From Trichinella spiralis (Eukaryota > Nematoda > Enoplea > Trichinellida > Trichinellidae), in contig CM012954.1 of assembly GCA_000181795.3 (NCBI GenBank), positions 16,877,443-16,941,442 on the forward strand: 64,000 bases of DNA, in the 5' to 3' direction. The notes beneath the pieces are model-generated. The model ran no database searches and was not told the DNA's origin. It saw nothing but the letters and a program-made list of their open reading frames with translations. Made by a program: the position numbers and the translations under genes. The first letter of the stretch is position 1, and every line of letters starts with the position of its first letter. This document shows positions 11,803-24,330 of the stretch, in pieces.

Positions 11803-13602
11803 TCATCTGATAATCAAATCACAGTCACAATATTTGGATCGGTAATTGTCATAGAGTTCTTGCAATGCAGAAATGTACACTTTATGCAAATCATCGATCT
11901 GTTCTTGTGAAGGCTTGCAACATTGTTCTACGTGAATTGGTGATCCAACTGTGCAAAGTACAAGAAAAAACAAACAAGTAAAACACTGTAAAACAGTCAA
12001 GTAAAACAGAAAACTGCCTACCAACTGTATGTATTGGACGTCGATACGGAAGAAGACCAAACGTGTAGTTGAACAGACCTCGACCACAGATAAGCGGAGT
12101 AGACCAGCCTAGTATCTTTTTGGAAAACCTCTGAAATTTTTTAAATAATACATGACATGCTTCGTAGAATTTGAACATGAGTCTACCTGCCACTGTCTCA
12201 CCCAAGAACCTTCTGGATTGGGCCATTGAAAGTAGAGATCATTTTCACCAAAAGAGAACACTGGCACCAATGATGCTCTAAACAATTTAGGTTCACATTA
12301 TTCTTTTCATAATTAATCACGATTGCGATTCTAATAATCACCCTGATACAATAGCTTGGCGTATGAATCCTTTTCGATTTTTCAAAACTAATGTATTCGT
12401 TCCCGGATGAGCATTCAAGGCTTCAGTAGCGCCTCCAACCACAACAACAGCAGCGTATCCTTTTTCTTTCCGTCCTAAAAGCCATGCAAGCGACTGCTTG
12501 CTGACGTCAACAACGCCTAAAAATTCAAAAATTACAACAACTTTCAATAACAAAATTTAACAAACAAAAAACAATAAAATATCCTGCTTTTATTCTAAAT
12601 ATTAACAAAAATTATAATACAGCGTTGCTTTTTCGAATGCTTGACTGTGAAATCAGTAATATTGTCATACACAATGAATGGAAATTTTCAACAATTTTAT
12701 AATGAAAATAAACAGAATGTTCATATTCTTCAACTTTTTTTCCATATCTTGCAAACTATTTTTAAATTAGATTTAAAATAGTAGAATAAATGATTTGAAT
12801 TTGATTAAAACCACTAACTGCATACTGCTCGATATTCAACTGAATGATATAATAACATTCATAATAATAATAATATTTAAAATAATCAATAAATTGATTT
12901 AAATTTAAAAAAATAAATCAATAACTACATACAAATGATATTTCATCGGTAAAACAAAAATTAAATCATGCAAACAAGTAAGTAAGTGCATTGCGATGAA
13001 AGTAACAGTTCTGTAGATAATTTAAACAAGTATATTTGCGCAAATTCACAGATAATTTGAAAAATAACGAATAAAATAAAATAAAATTAAATTAAATTAA
13101 TCGTTTACTTGCCTGAAAGCATAATATATTCACGACGTATGGGAAATAGGAATTGCCCAACTAAAGTGCAGAGGTGAGGCTTGATACCAGGGAATAGTTG
13201 GCTGAAATTGGTCGCCTCGGTGCAAAAGTTACAAAATGCTCCAAAACTCATGATGCCGTGCGGATGGTATCCGAATAAATAATTGCGATTCGGCGGCAAA
13301 TCGGCCGTTTTGATCAATTCAATGGGAAAATAATCGCGCAAGTGGTCCCACATGCGCCAACGACGGAACCAATCCTTGGGTCTGGAGCCGCGTTTGGGCG
13401 CCTCTTGGTCAACATAAAGCCAAAGTGAATAGAGCAACACCAGCCACCAATACTGCGTGCAGACGAGTAGATAAATTCCCAAAGCGATAAGCGTGTAAGG
13501 TCCGAGAAAAATGACCACATAGTGAAGTACGGACAAAGTTTGAAGTCGACGTTCCCAAGGAAGACAGAGTGGAGCAAATTCAATGCCCAAAACGCGTGTC
13601 AT
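11803..13602 (-). CDS. Diacylglycerol/monoacylglycerol acyltransferase (DGAT2 family)
   Basis: ER-membrane enzyme that acylates mono- or diacylglycerol for fat synthesis. Five exons: 13113-13602, 12342-12516, 12187-12277, 12022-12130, 11803-11948 (1011 nt, 336 aa). Two hydrophobic segments near residues 30-70, then [20 protein letters not shown], the catalytic FGYHPHG motif, [34 protein letters not shown] and GRGLFNY, all in DGAT2/MOGAT order. Intron 1 has a GC donor (gcaagt) and an AG acceptor; the nearby GT donor would bring in a stop. An ATG at 13602 is used because the longer open frame begins with a TTG codon. I cannot tell DGAT2 from MOGAT by eye. Confidence 0.9.
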
Positions 13603-14908
13603 CTTTCCCTTAAGCAACAAGTGAAAATGCCAAAATGATCAATGCATTAGCTTTCACAGAACACGTGCACAAGTTAGCCTGTAGCTGAATGTAAATAGCA
13701 ACGTCACTACGGTAGTATTATTCATGCAATTGTATTTGGCGCTAAAGCAAACACACGAAGAGCTATATTCTGTACAGTAATTTGTCAACAAAAATGCAGC
13801 ATATCATACGTGCGTTAGAATGATAATATCGTCAGCGGTTCATTGCATTGTTTCTCATTGGCAAATCTTACCTCGACTGCTTGCACAGCGTGTGAGCTTT
13901 AACCTCATTTCTTGCCCAGTCAAGCTATTCCGACCTTTGACCGTTACGTTATATGCTAATGCTGAGATTATTTTTTTTGACCTACTCTATTGCTTTCTTT
14001 CTTTTCTCCAGTTTTATCATTTCAATTTCACTTTCAAATAAGCCTTATTTATCATCATAAATGAATAAAATTTCCATTTTCAGTGCTTTTTCAATTTCAA
14101 ATTTCCTGTCTCGTTTTACTTTTGTCAAGCTTTGTAGTAACTTCAACTATTATTTTGACAAAATTTATGTTTATCGGCTTTTTAACCTCATTCAATATTG
14201 TATTATATACCAAAAAAAATGTTGCACTTGAATTCGTCAAAAATTGTACTGTCATTTCAATTTCAATGCGAATTTCCATCCATTCATTTGATATTGTAAA
14301 ATATTCCACATAATTAAACTAATTACCTTACAATATTTCAAAGTGAAACTTTATTTGAAGTGATTTGCAAGTTCAATTTTAATTTGTAAAATATGCAACG
14401 TTTGTCACGTACAGCATGCGATTTTTTGTTGCAAAATTGCTTTTATGCAAATGAATCACAGCATTTCAAATTGAGTGAAACTTGAAATTAAATTAAATTT
14501 TACGCATTTTCAATTGTTTCATTCCTTTTTTTGCTTGCATGCGCAAAAATGCAGAAACCCATTAATCTGAATTAGAATGATTTATCAAAGCAAATCGTTT
14601 AATATTTAAGAAAGATTAATTATGCAAATTAATATCAATTACAAAATAAAACACAAATAAATTGATTAATGTCAAAAGCAACGTGATTACTAATTATTAA
14701 GTTGCTGTAATTTTTATTCTGGTTTAACCACCAGAAAGTGGTGAAAGTTAATCAATCATACACAACTTTTGATGAGAATTGTTTACGACAACAAGTATGT
14801 TTGTAGAATAACATATTTAAAATAGGGTTTTCCAATTTTACCAACTGCAAATACTTTGGCACAAAATAACAGAACAACAAATCAGAAAGGCGTGACGAAA
14901 TTTCAAAG
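13603..14908. other. Intergenic, no gene seen
   Basis: AT-rich upstream region of the acyltransferase gene. Short hydrophobic open frames at 13820-14313 are explained by T-rich composition and show no splice or motif support. Confidence 0.45.
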
Positions 14909-15374
14909 ATGAAAACATTTTGCATCACTTTATTAATTATTAAGACAACTGTAAAAGTTTATGCTTTTTCTTTGTAAGTATATACGATGCATTTGGAAAT
15001 TTAAATGTACAAATTATAAATTGGATAATGAACATATTGCTCAGACTGAAAGGAGAGCAAGAAACTTATTATTTTCCAACCGAACCGTGGTATGTACCTG
15101 GTATTAACAGTCCTCCATTCTGGAGACTGTATGGCATGGTGAGTTAACAGAAATTATGATTCTTTATTCCAAGTAAGAAAAATACTTTAAGCCCCAACCA
15201 AATCAATGGCCCACTAGAGAGCACGAACGATTTCATAAGTATTACATTGATCGCGTTTTTCCACCGATGTTTTGGAATTATGCATGGATCAATTGGATGC
15301 CAAGGACCAAAGGCTGGTGGGTAAATAACAGGCGTTTACAATTACAGGCATTTCCTTGGATTGCAAATCGATGA
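14909..15374 (+). CDS. Small Trp/Pro-rich protein, unknown
   Basis: Three short exons join in frame: 14909-14973, 15045-15138 and 15192-15374, with donors gtaagt and gtgagt. Exon 1 encodes a hydrophobic start (MKTFCITLLIIKTTVKVYAF) that could be a signal peptide or anchor. The rest is dense in aromatics: YYFPTEPWYVPG, PPFWRLYGMPQPNQWP, REHERFHKYYID, then VFPPMFWNYAWINWMP. An alternative start at 15028 (MNILLRLKGEQE) skips exon 1. A 27-nt stretch at 15321-15347 also looks like a tiny intron, but it keeps frame either way. Size and H/W/P content are reminiscent of small inner-membrane respiratory subunits, but I cannot assign a family. About 114 aa. Confidence 0.5.
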
Positions 15375-17535
15375 TGACATCTTTGTAAAGCACCAATGGA
15401 CACCATCAATTGTATAACTTCACATTCCGGTATTTCTTGTGTTTCCAAGTGAAAATATTAAATTAACAAAACATTACACTCAAACTGTGGTAAACAAAAG
15501 AAATCTGGCCATTGAAAGTATGAAACATTCAATAATCAAATCGGCAGTTAAAATAAATAAATTATAATAGATTTTATTTGGTCATTTAAATTCATTCACA
15601 TCTCAATTTATATTAAAATTAAAATCAAATGCAATATGCAAATTTTGAAACTGAAATTCTGTTATATCAGTTCCACTATCCGTTATTTGACTATTTTCAA
15701 AGCAATTCTGCTTGAATTTTCATTTCTTATTATACTAATTCGCATGATCAAAACAAATAATATTTCTAATGAATTATTTTATTTTAGTAACAAAATATGC
15801 ATGCCTTTGCTTTAATGTTTAAACTTTCGCTTTGAAGTAGCAAAGCAATCATTAAAGATATGAAAAAAAAGTAATCAATATAATGAATGATAGATAAACA
15901 GATGTTAAAATAGAAAACAAAAATCAAACTCACTTAAATTTTGAAGCTTGCCAAAAAGCAGTATCCAATGATGAAAACTTCAACAGAAATGACACTGCAG
16001 ATGCTCACACTTTCACAATATATGTTTTGCAATGATAATTTGAAGAATAATGTGATGCATGTCTAGATTCAGTTTAAAGCGAACGTTGGTTAATTGCAAG
16101 CAAAGTCAAGAAGTCTGAAAAACAATGGCGTCATATGCTTTGAATTTGACAAACAAAAACAAAGTAATATGGAAAAAGTAAAAGCAGCCAAAGCAGTGCA
16201 TAACTTATTCAATCAAAGCTTAAGCACAAGTCTCTTAAATGACAATGAAGACAAATGTACGCTAATGTCGAATAGCATAGAAGCATTCTCAAATAGCTAT
16301 ATATTATTTTCGTTTTCATGTCAAATTTTTCAAAGCAAATAATGAAAAATATTAATAACATAAAATACAAATTACTTCTTTACAATTAATTCTAATTATG
16401 AACATTTAAAAAAATAATGAAGCATGAGAAATAATTTTGCATTTTTTGACTCTATAACGCATACAAGTATATTATAGTGACCAGCTGACGACGAAAATAT
16501 TCTCTGACTTTGTACATATGTAAATTTGTTAAATTACTCAACGTGAAATTTAACAAAATCTTCATAAGAAATGCTCTCAAAATATACTTAAACAAGTAAC
16601 ACGAAAAGAATTTAAAATTATTTGCAACAAATAATAATTCATCTTTTCGTAAACTTCAAAATCTTTGTTCATAGTTTATTTCAATTCTGAAAATATTCAA
16701 ATTATTTCAGTTCAGTTATCCATTTCAGTTGATTATTCGTACTCACCATTTCAAGTCAATTTATGAATGTCTTCTGACAAAAATAAACACATAAAGTGCA
16801 TAAAGTCACGTAAAATAGCATATTCTAATTTTAAAATTTAAATTTTCAGTAACTTTCCATACATGACAAAGGTTTTTATAAATAAGATTTATACTTTAAT
16901 AGCATTTCAGAGGCATTAAAATTTTACTAACTACAATGCATAATTACAAGCAACAGCTTCAGATAGCAGCTGAAAATCAAATGATCAAGTTCAAGTTCAC
17001 TTCCAGCACCTAATAAAAAAGAATTAACTAAATGAACTGTCATCGTCAATAAGAAAAGACTAAACTTGGAAATTTTCTGTTCCTGCTTTAAGTAATTTTA
17101 TGCATTACAGTACATTGCAAAGCAAGTTACACTTCAAGTCATTTACCCTAATTAAGGTTTAGAACCTGTTAAACTATTTGAAAGCGCAATAAAAGTAAAG
17201 TTGTACACAGCGTGCTATTATTGAATAATGATCAGTGATGTACAGCATAAAAAGTTGAAAATTTGAAATTTAATTTCACTGCAACTGCAACTTTTTCAAA
17301 CTGGTTAATAATGAAAAAATCAATTAACTGCCGACTTTGTTTAAGTAGGAAAATTTTTTTGGAAAACACTTAAATATCAATTTAATTTTTTACAGTAAGT
17401 AAATACGGTAAAGATTAAATAAATATAGGATGTTGTTCACTTTGTTTCATCGAGAACAGTGCAGTGATTTCAAATTGTCACGTCAAGTTTATTAAACGTT
17501 TCACAGGCTGAATAATTTTCAAGCAACACAAAATA
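15375..17535. other. Intergenic, no gene seen
   Basis: About 2.1 kb of AT-rich sequence without supported exons. It probably includes the promoter of the adenylate kinase gene at its 3' end. Confidence 0.5.
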
Positions 17536-18597
17536 ATGGTACGAAATGTTATTTAGTAGAAAGTAATATTACTTGCTTGTTTTGTGATGGAAATTTTAGG
17601 CTCCCATTATTGAAAGGAAAAAAATTGATTTGACACCGTTGAAAAATGCAAAATTGCCTATCATTTTCGTTGTTGGTAAAATTATATTTTTTTACTGCTA
17701 TTTCTTTTTAAAACATGTGGAGAATAATTTCGATTTCAAATGGAAGCGATGCTTTCAGTAGTGAAAGTTGCAAAATAAATTTTGTTCACATTCACTGCAT
17801 GATTTGCATAGAATTAAAGAACTTTAATCATTTTTTCAGGAGGACCAGGTTCAGGAAAAGGTACTCAGTGTGCGAAAATTGTCGACAAGTACAATTTGAC
17901 TCATCTCAGTTCTGGTGATTTGTTACGGGCTGAGGTGAATTCTGGAAGTGAACGTGGTGGTCAATTGAAAGATATCATGGCTTCCGGCGAGCTTGTTGCT
18001 TTGGTTCGTCAATTCGACTAGAATCCATTGATTTGAATAATAAATAAATAAATAATCATGCGTGAAATTTCAATTCAGGAAATAGTGCTCGATTTAGTGA
18101 AAGAAGCGATGCTTGAAGCGATCAAGAAAGGCAGCAGAGGTTTCCTAATTGACGGCTACCCTCGAGATGTGCGTCAAGGAGAAATATTCGAAGCAGAAGT
18201 ATGAATGATAAGAAAATAATTGCTGAAATGCCATTTTCTTCTATTCAGCTTGTATTCTCAGATAATGCCGTGCGAGTTGGTGATTTTTTTCGACGTATCC
18301 GATGAAACAATGATACAACGATTGTTGGGGCGTGGCCAGACGAGCGGTCGCGTTGACGATAATAGGGAAACAATTACCAAAAGATTGGACACTTTTCACA
18401 AACAAACACAACCAGTTATCGATTATTATAAAGCTAAAAATAAATTAGTGCAGGTGAAAAAAAAATTTTTTTCCTTATCATAAAATTATGTGCATTTTTT
18501 TAAAGTAGATGTTGTTATTTTGTAGATTCACGCAGAGGGAAAAGTTGATGATATTTTTGCAGAAGTGGACAAAGCTTTACAAAAACTCTTCGTCTGA
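17536..18597 (+). CDS. AK1: Cytosolic adenylate kinase (AK1 type)
   Basis: Catalyses ATP + AMP = 2 ADP. Exons 17536-17538 (only the ATG), 17600-17675, 17840-18003, 18079-18198, 18262-18453, 18526-18597 give 208 aa; vertebrate AK1 has 194. P-loop GGPGSGKGT at about residues 27-35, [13 protein letters not shown] (AMP site), [14 protein letters not shown], and a short lid with [21 protein letters not shown]. The short lid fits AK1 or UMP-CMP kinase rather than AK2; [10 protein letters not shown] and the C-terminal [10 protein letters not shown] favour AK1. An N-terminal extension of about 15 residues ([15 protein letters not shown]) precedes the core. Confidence 0.92.
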
Positions 18598-19080
18598 AAT
18601 AGCAAATATTTCTCTTTTCATAGTCATCTGTTTGTTGTAGCGAGTTGTAACTTTTGTAAGACGGAAAGAAAATTTTTCTTCATAATAATTACTAATTAGC
18701 ATTATTATTATTCTTATTACTAAGTAGTGTTGAAACATTTTCCGCATTATGGCAATCATGAGAAAAGTTGTTTGAATAAAAACATTTATAACCTAATCTT
18801 TATATATCAGGTATGCTAAAACCAACACAAAACTGATCACCAGAACTAACCTGAGGATAAGCATGAAAAAAAGAAAAAGGAATATTCATCTCAGCTGACA
18901 AACTCCACAGTCCAGGGAATTAATTATGAATGGAATTGCAGTTTAGAAGCCATGGCAAACTCTGTCGAACTGTACATAACGAAATGACAACGGTAAAACG
19001 TTACTACAGTATAATAGTGCAATGTGTGTCGACACCGGTTATCGGTAAAAATTATAATAAAAAAGATGCTAATCTCTTTC
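18598..19080. other. Convergent 3' ends, adenylate kinase and endophilin-B
   Basis: Spacer between two genes that converge. I read both strands here for an SH3-coding exon and found none. Confidence 0.5.
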
Positions 19081-22000
19081 CTAACTGTCAAGTAAATTTT
19101 TCGACTTTTCCAAATTCTCATCTTGCAAAGCTGGATAAAGTGGTACACTTGAATCACCAGTGTTAACAATTCTGCAATGAAATTGCACATTAAACAAAAG
19201 CAACAACATCAACAACAGACATTAATTATTTTTTGAAATACATACCCAGACAAGGCATGTTGCAGATCGGCCGCATATTGATGACATTGCGCATAAAATG
19301 CCAACTGTTCTTCGACAAAATCTCGCAGGCATTTCAAGTGATTCGTCTACGAAAAATTTTTATTTATTAATTGAAATAATGAAATATTATATTCATTACA
19401 TGGGCAGCTTGCACTCCTTCGAGCAGAAGTTTCAAAATTTCACACTGTTTGTCAAATTCAGACTGAGCAACTCTCATGTCTGCTTCAGCCTGAAGAAGCA
19501 AAAAAAAAATTAATTTTTTTAAAAATTATTATTCAATATTTACAAACAAATGAACATTTGACAAAACGAATAAACAAAACAAAACAAAACAAACAACACT
19601 AACACTTACTTGTTCCACAAGCTCATAGCCTGCTCCCTTTTTCATCTGCACAAAAGATATTTAAATTTTCAAAAAAGACAATGTAAAACTTAATAATGTT
19701 TTCAAATAAAAAAAATTTCCTTCTCAAAATAATACTTTACCTAGCTTTTTACAGATCATGCAGAGAAAAAAAAGAATCGTTTTAAAATTTAAATATTTTC
19801 CATTTGAATAATTTACAACAATAAATATGAAACACGTACCGCTGTCTGACTTTGGACCGATTTTGCCTTCTTTAAACGAGACTTGCAAGCGTCAAGATCT
19901 AATCGTTTATTTGTCAATACTTTTCTTTCTTTCTAAGAAAATCAAAAATAAAATAATAAAATCTATAAAATGGAAAACAAAAACTCATTTGCATACACTA
20001 ATAGTTTTCATGTCACCTTCGATGAAACGTTTCAAAGGTGTGAGAACGTTCACGGCAGCGGCGGAAATGAAATCCCGTTCCGCAACGCCAATATTTTTCT
20101 GCACCGTTCCAACTTTCAACAGCGCGCTTCCTGTTTTTTAGGCAAAACAAACAAACAAACAAACAAACAACAACAACAATAATAATAAACAAAACTCTAC
20201 AGCACAGTACACTACATTGCAGTGCATATACCGTATGGAGTTCCAGGACCGAATTCGTTTCCTGCATTTGTCAACGCAACGCCGAGCAATTCTGCATTGT
20301 TCATTCGTTGTTCTTTTTTCAAATCTAATTTTTCATAAAAAAATTCTTCCATCCTAACAGCTAAACAAAAAAATATATACTGAATATTAATATTGAAGAA
20401 AAAATATGCATATTTCAACAAACTTGGATTTGGTTGCAAATAATTTTCAATACAATTGAGAATATTTTTCGTTTGATCTTCGGTGACATCGGCTCGTTGT
20501 AGAAGACTTTCGAAATAAGCGTCCAATTCAGTCTTTTCCGCTTTGCCCAACTTTTCTCCAGTAAACTATCAATTTAAAATATATATTTTTTTTGAAAGAA
20601 AATTCCTTATACATAAAACAATAATTCATTCAACTTTAAACATTCATCATCATCATCATTATTATATGCAATAATATTTGCAACATAGAACATTTTTTTG
20701 ATAAACTATTTCAAAAATAAACCAACTTTTGTTTGCATTATAAAAAAATTCTTTTTACGATAACTCTGCGATAAATTTAACATGTCATTATCTGAAAGGA
20801 GTAAATTTTAATTAAAAAAATAGCTTCACTTTAACAATTCATTGTATTATGATTTGATTACAGAATGATGCTTTTCACATTGCCAATTGCAACGCTTTCG
20901 ATAACAAATTCACTTTAAACTTTTATAAATTAAACTGCATGTACAATGTACAAAACCTGCATACATCACTTCATCTGCAAATAATGCACACCAAAAAAAC
21001 CAACTAAAATCGACGGACATAAATATTCACAGCCAGTAATTTGCAATTATTGAAATTCTGTATTAAAAATATAAAACCAGTAATGCATAGAAATAAAAGG
21101 AAATTGTACTTTTACTGAAAATTCAATGAAAATAATTTATAATACTTAAAGCAGATTGCAAAACATAAAAGCACAATTTTCACTTGTTTAATATCAATGG
21201 TGTTGTCAACAAAATACAATAAAAACTTCATTTCAGGCTCTTTATTTGAACAAACATGAACATGTTTTATATTTAAAAAAATTCATCAAATACAATTATT
21301 GCAAAGTATTTATGCTGAAAAACAGAAATGAAATAAATCTATTTTAAAATTATACGGCTTAATAAATTTTTTATTCGTAGAATTGATGGCTTTATTTAGA
21401 AAAGCGGTCAAGTATAGCCGTCAGAACGTTCAATATCAATGACAAACATACATCATTTCATATTTAATCAATATTTGTAAAATTATTCAATTAAAAAAAT
21501 TACTGAGAAAACAACCTCAAGTTGAAGAAAGAAAACCCATATTTATATCTGAAATCATCAAATCAATCAAAAATAATTAAAACGACAAATGACAAAATAG
21601 CTGCATTAAATGTAGCAAATGTTCGCAATGCGTTTGCAATTATTCAATACTGAAATTCACTTGCACTGCAAAATGATCAACAACAGAAAATCAATTCAAC
21701 CTTACGGATTTAAGTAAATACACTCATATGAAACTTGTTTCCACAAGAAACGCAAATGCATAAAATATTTAAATTAGCATCTACTGTTTCAAAATTAATC
21801 AGTTCCACATGAAAGATAAGTGCATTACTTCTGCATCATTTATAATTTACATGCTGCGTAACACTCAATTTAATTAAAATAAAACATTAAGAGGCATTGG
21901 ATGAAAAAATAACGCATTCAAAGATAGGAACCATTGCGCGTTTTGTAATAAAAACGGAAAAACTGCGCACTGAAAATTAGATTCACCTTTTGCCTTAAAG

Positions 22001-22213
22001 TACGTAAAATCATTCACCATGAACAGAAAAATTTAATAAACGAAAACTGCAAACAAATATTTATATTTATGTGAAACATTATATCAATTATATCATTAAA
22101 TTACAAATGCAAATTGTAAACGATAAATCAGAACATAAAACAAGCGGTACCTGCACAGCACGAGAAAATGCAGCAGCAGCATCTGAGGTAAATTTGCGTA
22201 TATTGAAATCCAT
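19081..22213 (-). CDS. Endophilin-B, BAR domain only
   Basis: Membrane-bending protein of mitochondria, autophagosomes and Golgi. Exons in order: 22151-22213, 20424-20565, 20232-20360, 19997-20130, 19840-19932, 19610-19645, 19400-19489, 19246-19346, 19081-19171 (879 nt, 292 aa). Amphipathic start MDFNIRKFTSDAAAAFSRAVQ joins FTGEKLGKAEKTELDAYFE, then QPNPTVRMEEFFYEKLD, EFGPGTPYG, LTPLKRFIEGDMKTISKERK, NKRLDLDACKSRLKKAK, AQSEFDKQ, LLLEGVQAAH and FYAQCHQY. These follow vertebrate endophilin-B throughout the BAR domain. The protein ends soon after the last BAR helix (NLLDS, then stop); vertebrate forms of about 365 aa continue to an SH3 domain. A 36-nt phase-0 exon lies where vertebrates have alternative exons. 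Intron 1 is 1.6 kb. Confidence 0.9.
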
Positions 22214-24330
22214 ATCAATTTAGCACAAATCAAATAACATAAGTTTAGGACAATATTACAACCTTCTGTATAACCACAGTGAGTGTTCTCTTTCGAGTAT
22301 AGTATAGACTTGAACTTTATTTTCATTTAAATACAGTATAAAATAGATTGAATGTCTTAATATTTAAGAAAAAAGTACTACTAATAAAATATGATAAAAA
22401 TTTTCATTTTGTCAGATCAACAATTATGTGATAAACAAACTATAACTATAAAAACTGATAAATTTAAAAAAAATTTAAATTTTTAATACACTGAAAGCTT
22501 TTTTTAATCATTTAATATAAATGAAAGTTTTCTTTTAAGAAAAAAAAATAGAATTTGAGGCTTTATTGTATAAATTTCAGTCAGTTATATAGCAATCGAT
22601 GATCAGAAGATATGCTCGTGATAAAATATGAGCATGTCAAAGAGACAAGTTTGTAAATTTTTAGTTATTTTTTATTGAATGTTTTTGAATTCGATGTATT
22701 TTTTTGTACGAAATTTATCAGAAAAGCAAGCTGAATGCATGAACTGATGGATAAATTCAAAAGAAATCCAGTATGCATTCGAACACGCAGGCGAACGAAT
22801 GATTTTGTTATATGTTGCTATTTTTTTCAAATTTACATGCAAAATTGCAATTGTGTAACAATACAAGTGAAGCATTCAGCAAATCAAATATATCAAATGA
22901 CAAATTGTTTGGAGACGAAAGGTGAATTTCAAATTTGAGAAAATTGAAATGTCGCTTCAATGGAATGTTGTTGAGAGTATTGCCGTTGAAAGAAAGCAGT
23001 GCTGTGAGAAAAGATGAACAAATGAAAACTGAACAACAAACAGGAAGAAGAAGAAGAAGAAGAAGAAGCTTCAGCTGCGCATAGTGCAAAAAGAAAATGG
23101 TCACCACAGCTAGATAAGTTGCTACGCGTTGCTGTCGGCTTGCATGTTCGTCAGAGTTGTTTGCATTGTTAACAAACAAGAAATAAACGAATGCGTTTAT
23201 GGGGTTTTGATAATACTCTTCTGATAACAACAGTTTTCGGTCGATCAATTCATCTTGACAACATATTCATCCAAAATGTATTCATATATTCCTCGTAAGA
23301 TGAACTTTTATTTATCATTATTAGTCGATCAGCGGATGAAATGGAACGTGAAAAAAAGCTTCTTCGACACAAGTGTATATTTCATTTGCTTTTTGCAACA
23401 TGTTTGATCGGTGATCAACTGGTGATAATTTTCCGTTCACCTATTTCACCACATTTTTCAGCAACTGATTTCGATCATATATATATATATATATATATTT
23501 CAATACAAAAATAACTTCAAAGTAATAAGAACAAGTTTTTCATGCTGAAGTAGATCTGGAAATTTTCGCATGCAACTAAATTATAAAATGGTTCTATTTT
23601 CAGACTAGTTTTTTCCCATTCTGCCGCATGTTGACATGCGTTTGGTGAATCGTAAATTGTTCTCCAACTGATGATGATGATGCCAAAAATGGCCAACCAA
23701 ACCACACCCTGTTCTGAACATTGTCACCAGCTGAACAAGTGTACCACCGTGTGTAGTATTGTGTTGTGAATTAACTGCTCGTTCACAGTTGGCCTGTTTC
23801 TCTTTTCAACAGACCACATTTCAATGATCAATGACTAATGATTACAGTAACTTTTGATGGTCAGGTTCATTCGTAACGTACGTTGTGGTAAGTGACGTAC
23901 GTCTGAACGGTTGAAAAAGTGGGAAAAGATTTTCTTTTCTACAGTTCGTGTTGTTCGGTTTAATTGTGCTGGGATCAGCACATATTTGCGAAAATTGAAC
24001 ATGCCGTTCAAAATAGTATGGAGAAAAATTTTTACAGACTCCACGCGCGTGACCTGTTTGTTTACTGATCAATTAATAAGCTTCAACTAGTCAACAACAC
24101 TGGTTGGCAACTGGATTCACTCGGGCATCCGGTGCTTCCGTTCGGCGACCTTATTTGCTACTGTATATTACCGTTGTAGCGTGTTGAATTTTTGTCGTGA
24201 TTAGTCATTATTGTTTACACTGTTACAAAATGTTGTGCGTATGTTTGTAGAAAAAGGCACAACAGAGACAGATATAGAAGTAAAATTGAAGTGATTCGGT
24301 GGTTCGAATTTGGCGAATCGAAAAGAAAAC
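22214..24330. other. Divergent upstream region, endophilin-B and calpain
   Basis: About 2.1 kb between two genes that point away from each other; it should hold both promoters. It contains a GAA tract near 23043-23068, a TA tract near 23478-23500, and moderately GC-richer DNA at 23600-24300, the likely calpain 5' UTR and promoter. No supported coding exon. Confidence 0.45.

Noticed and set aside
22808-23248. Minus-strand frame of 146 aa upstream of endophilin-B
   Set aside because: The Leu-rich run comes from the GAA/TTC repeat; it does not splice into the endophilin-B start exon in frame.
24291-24320. GGTTCGAAT, resembling a tRNA T-loop
   Set aside because: No matching acceptor stem, D arm or anticodon arm around it; it is calpain 5' leader.
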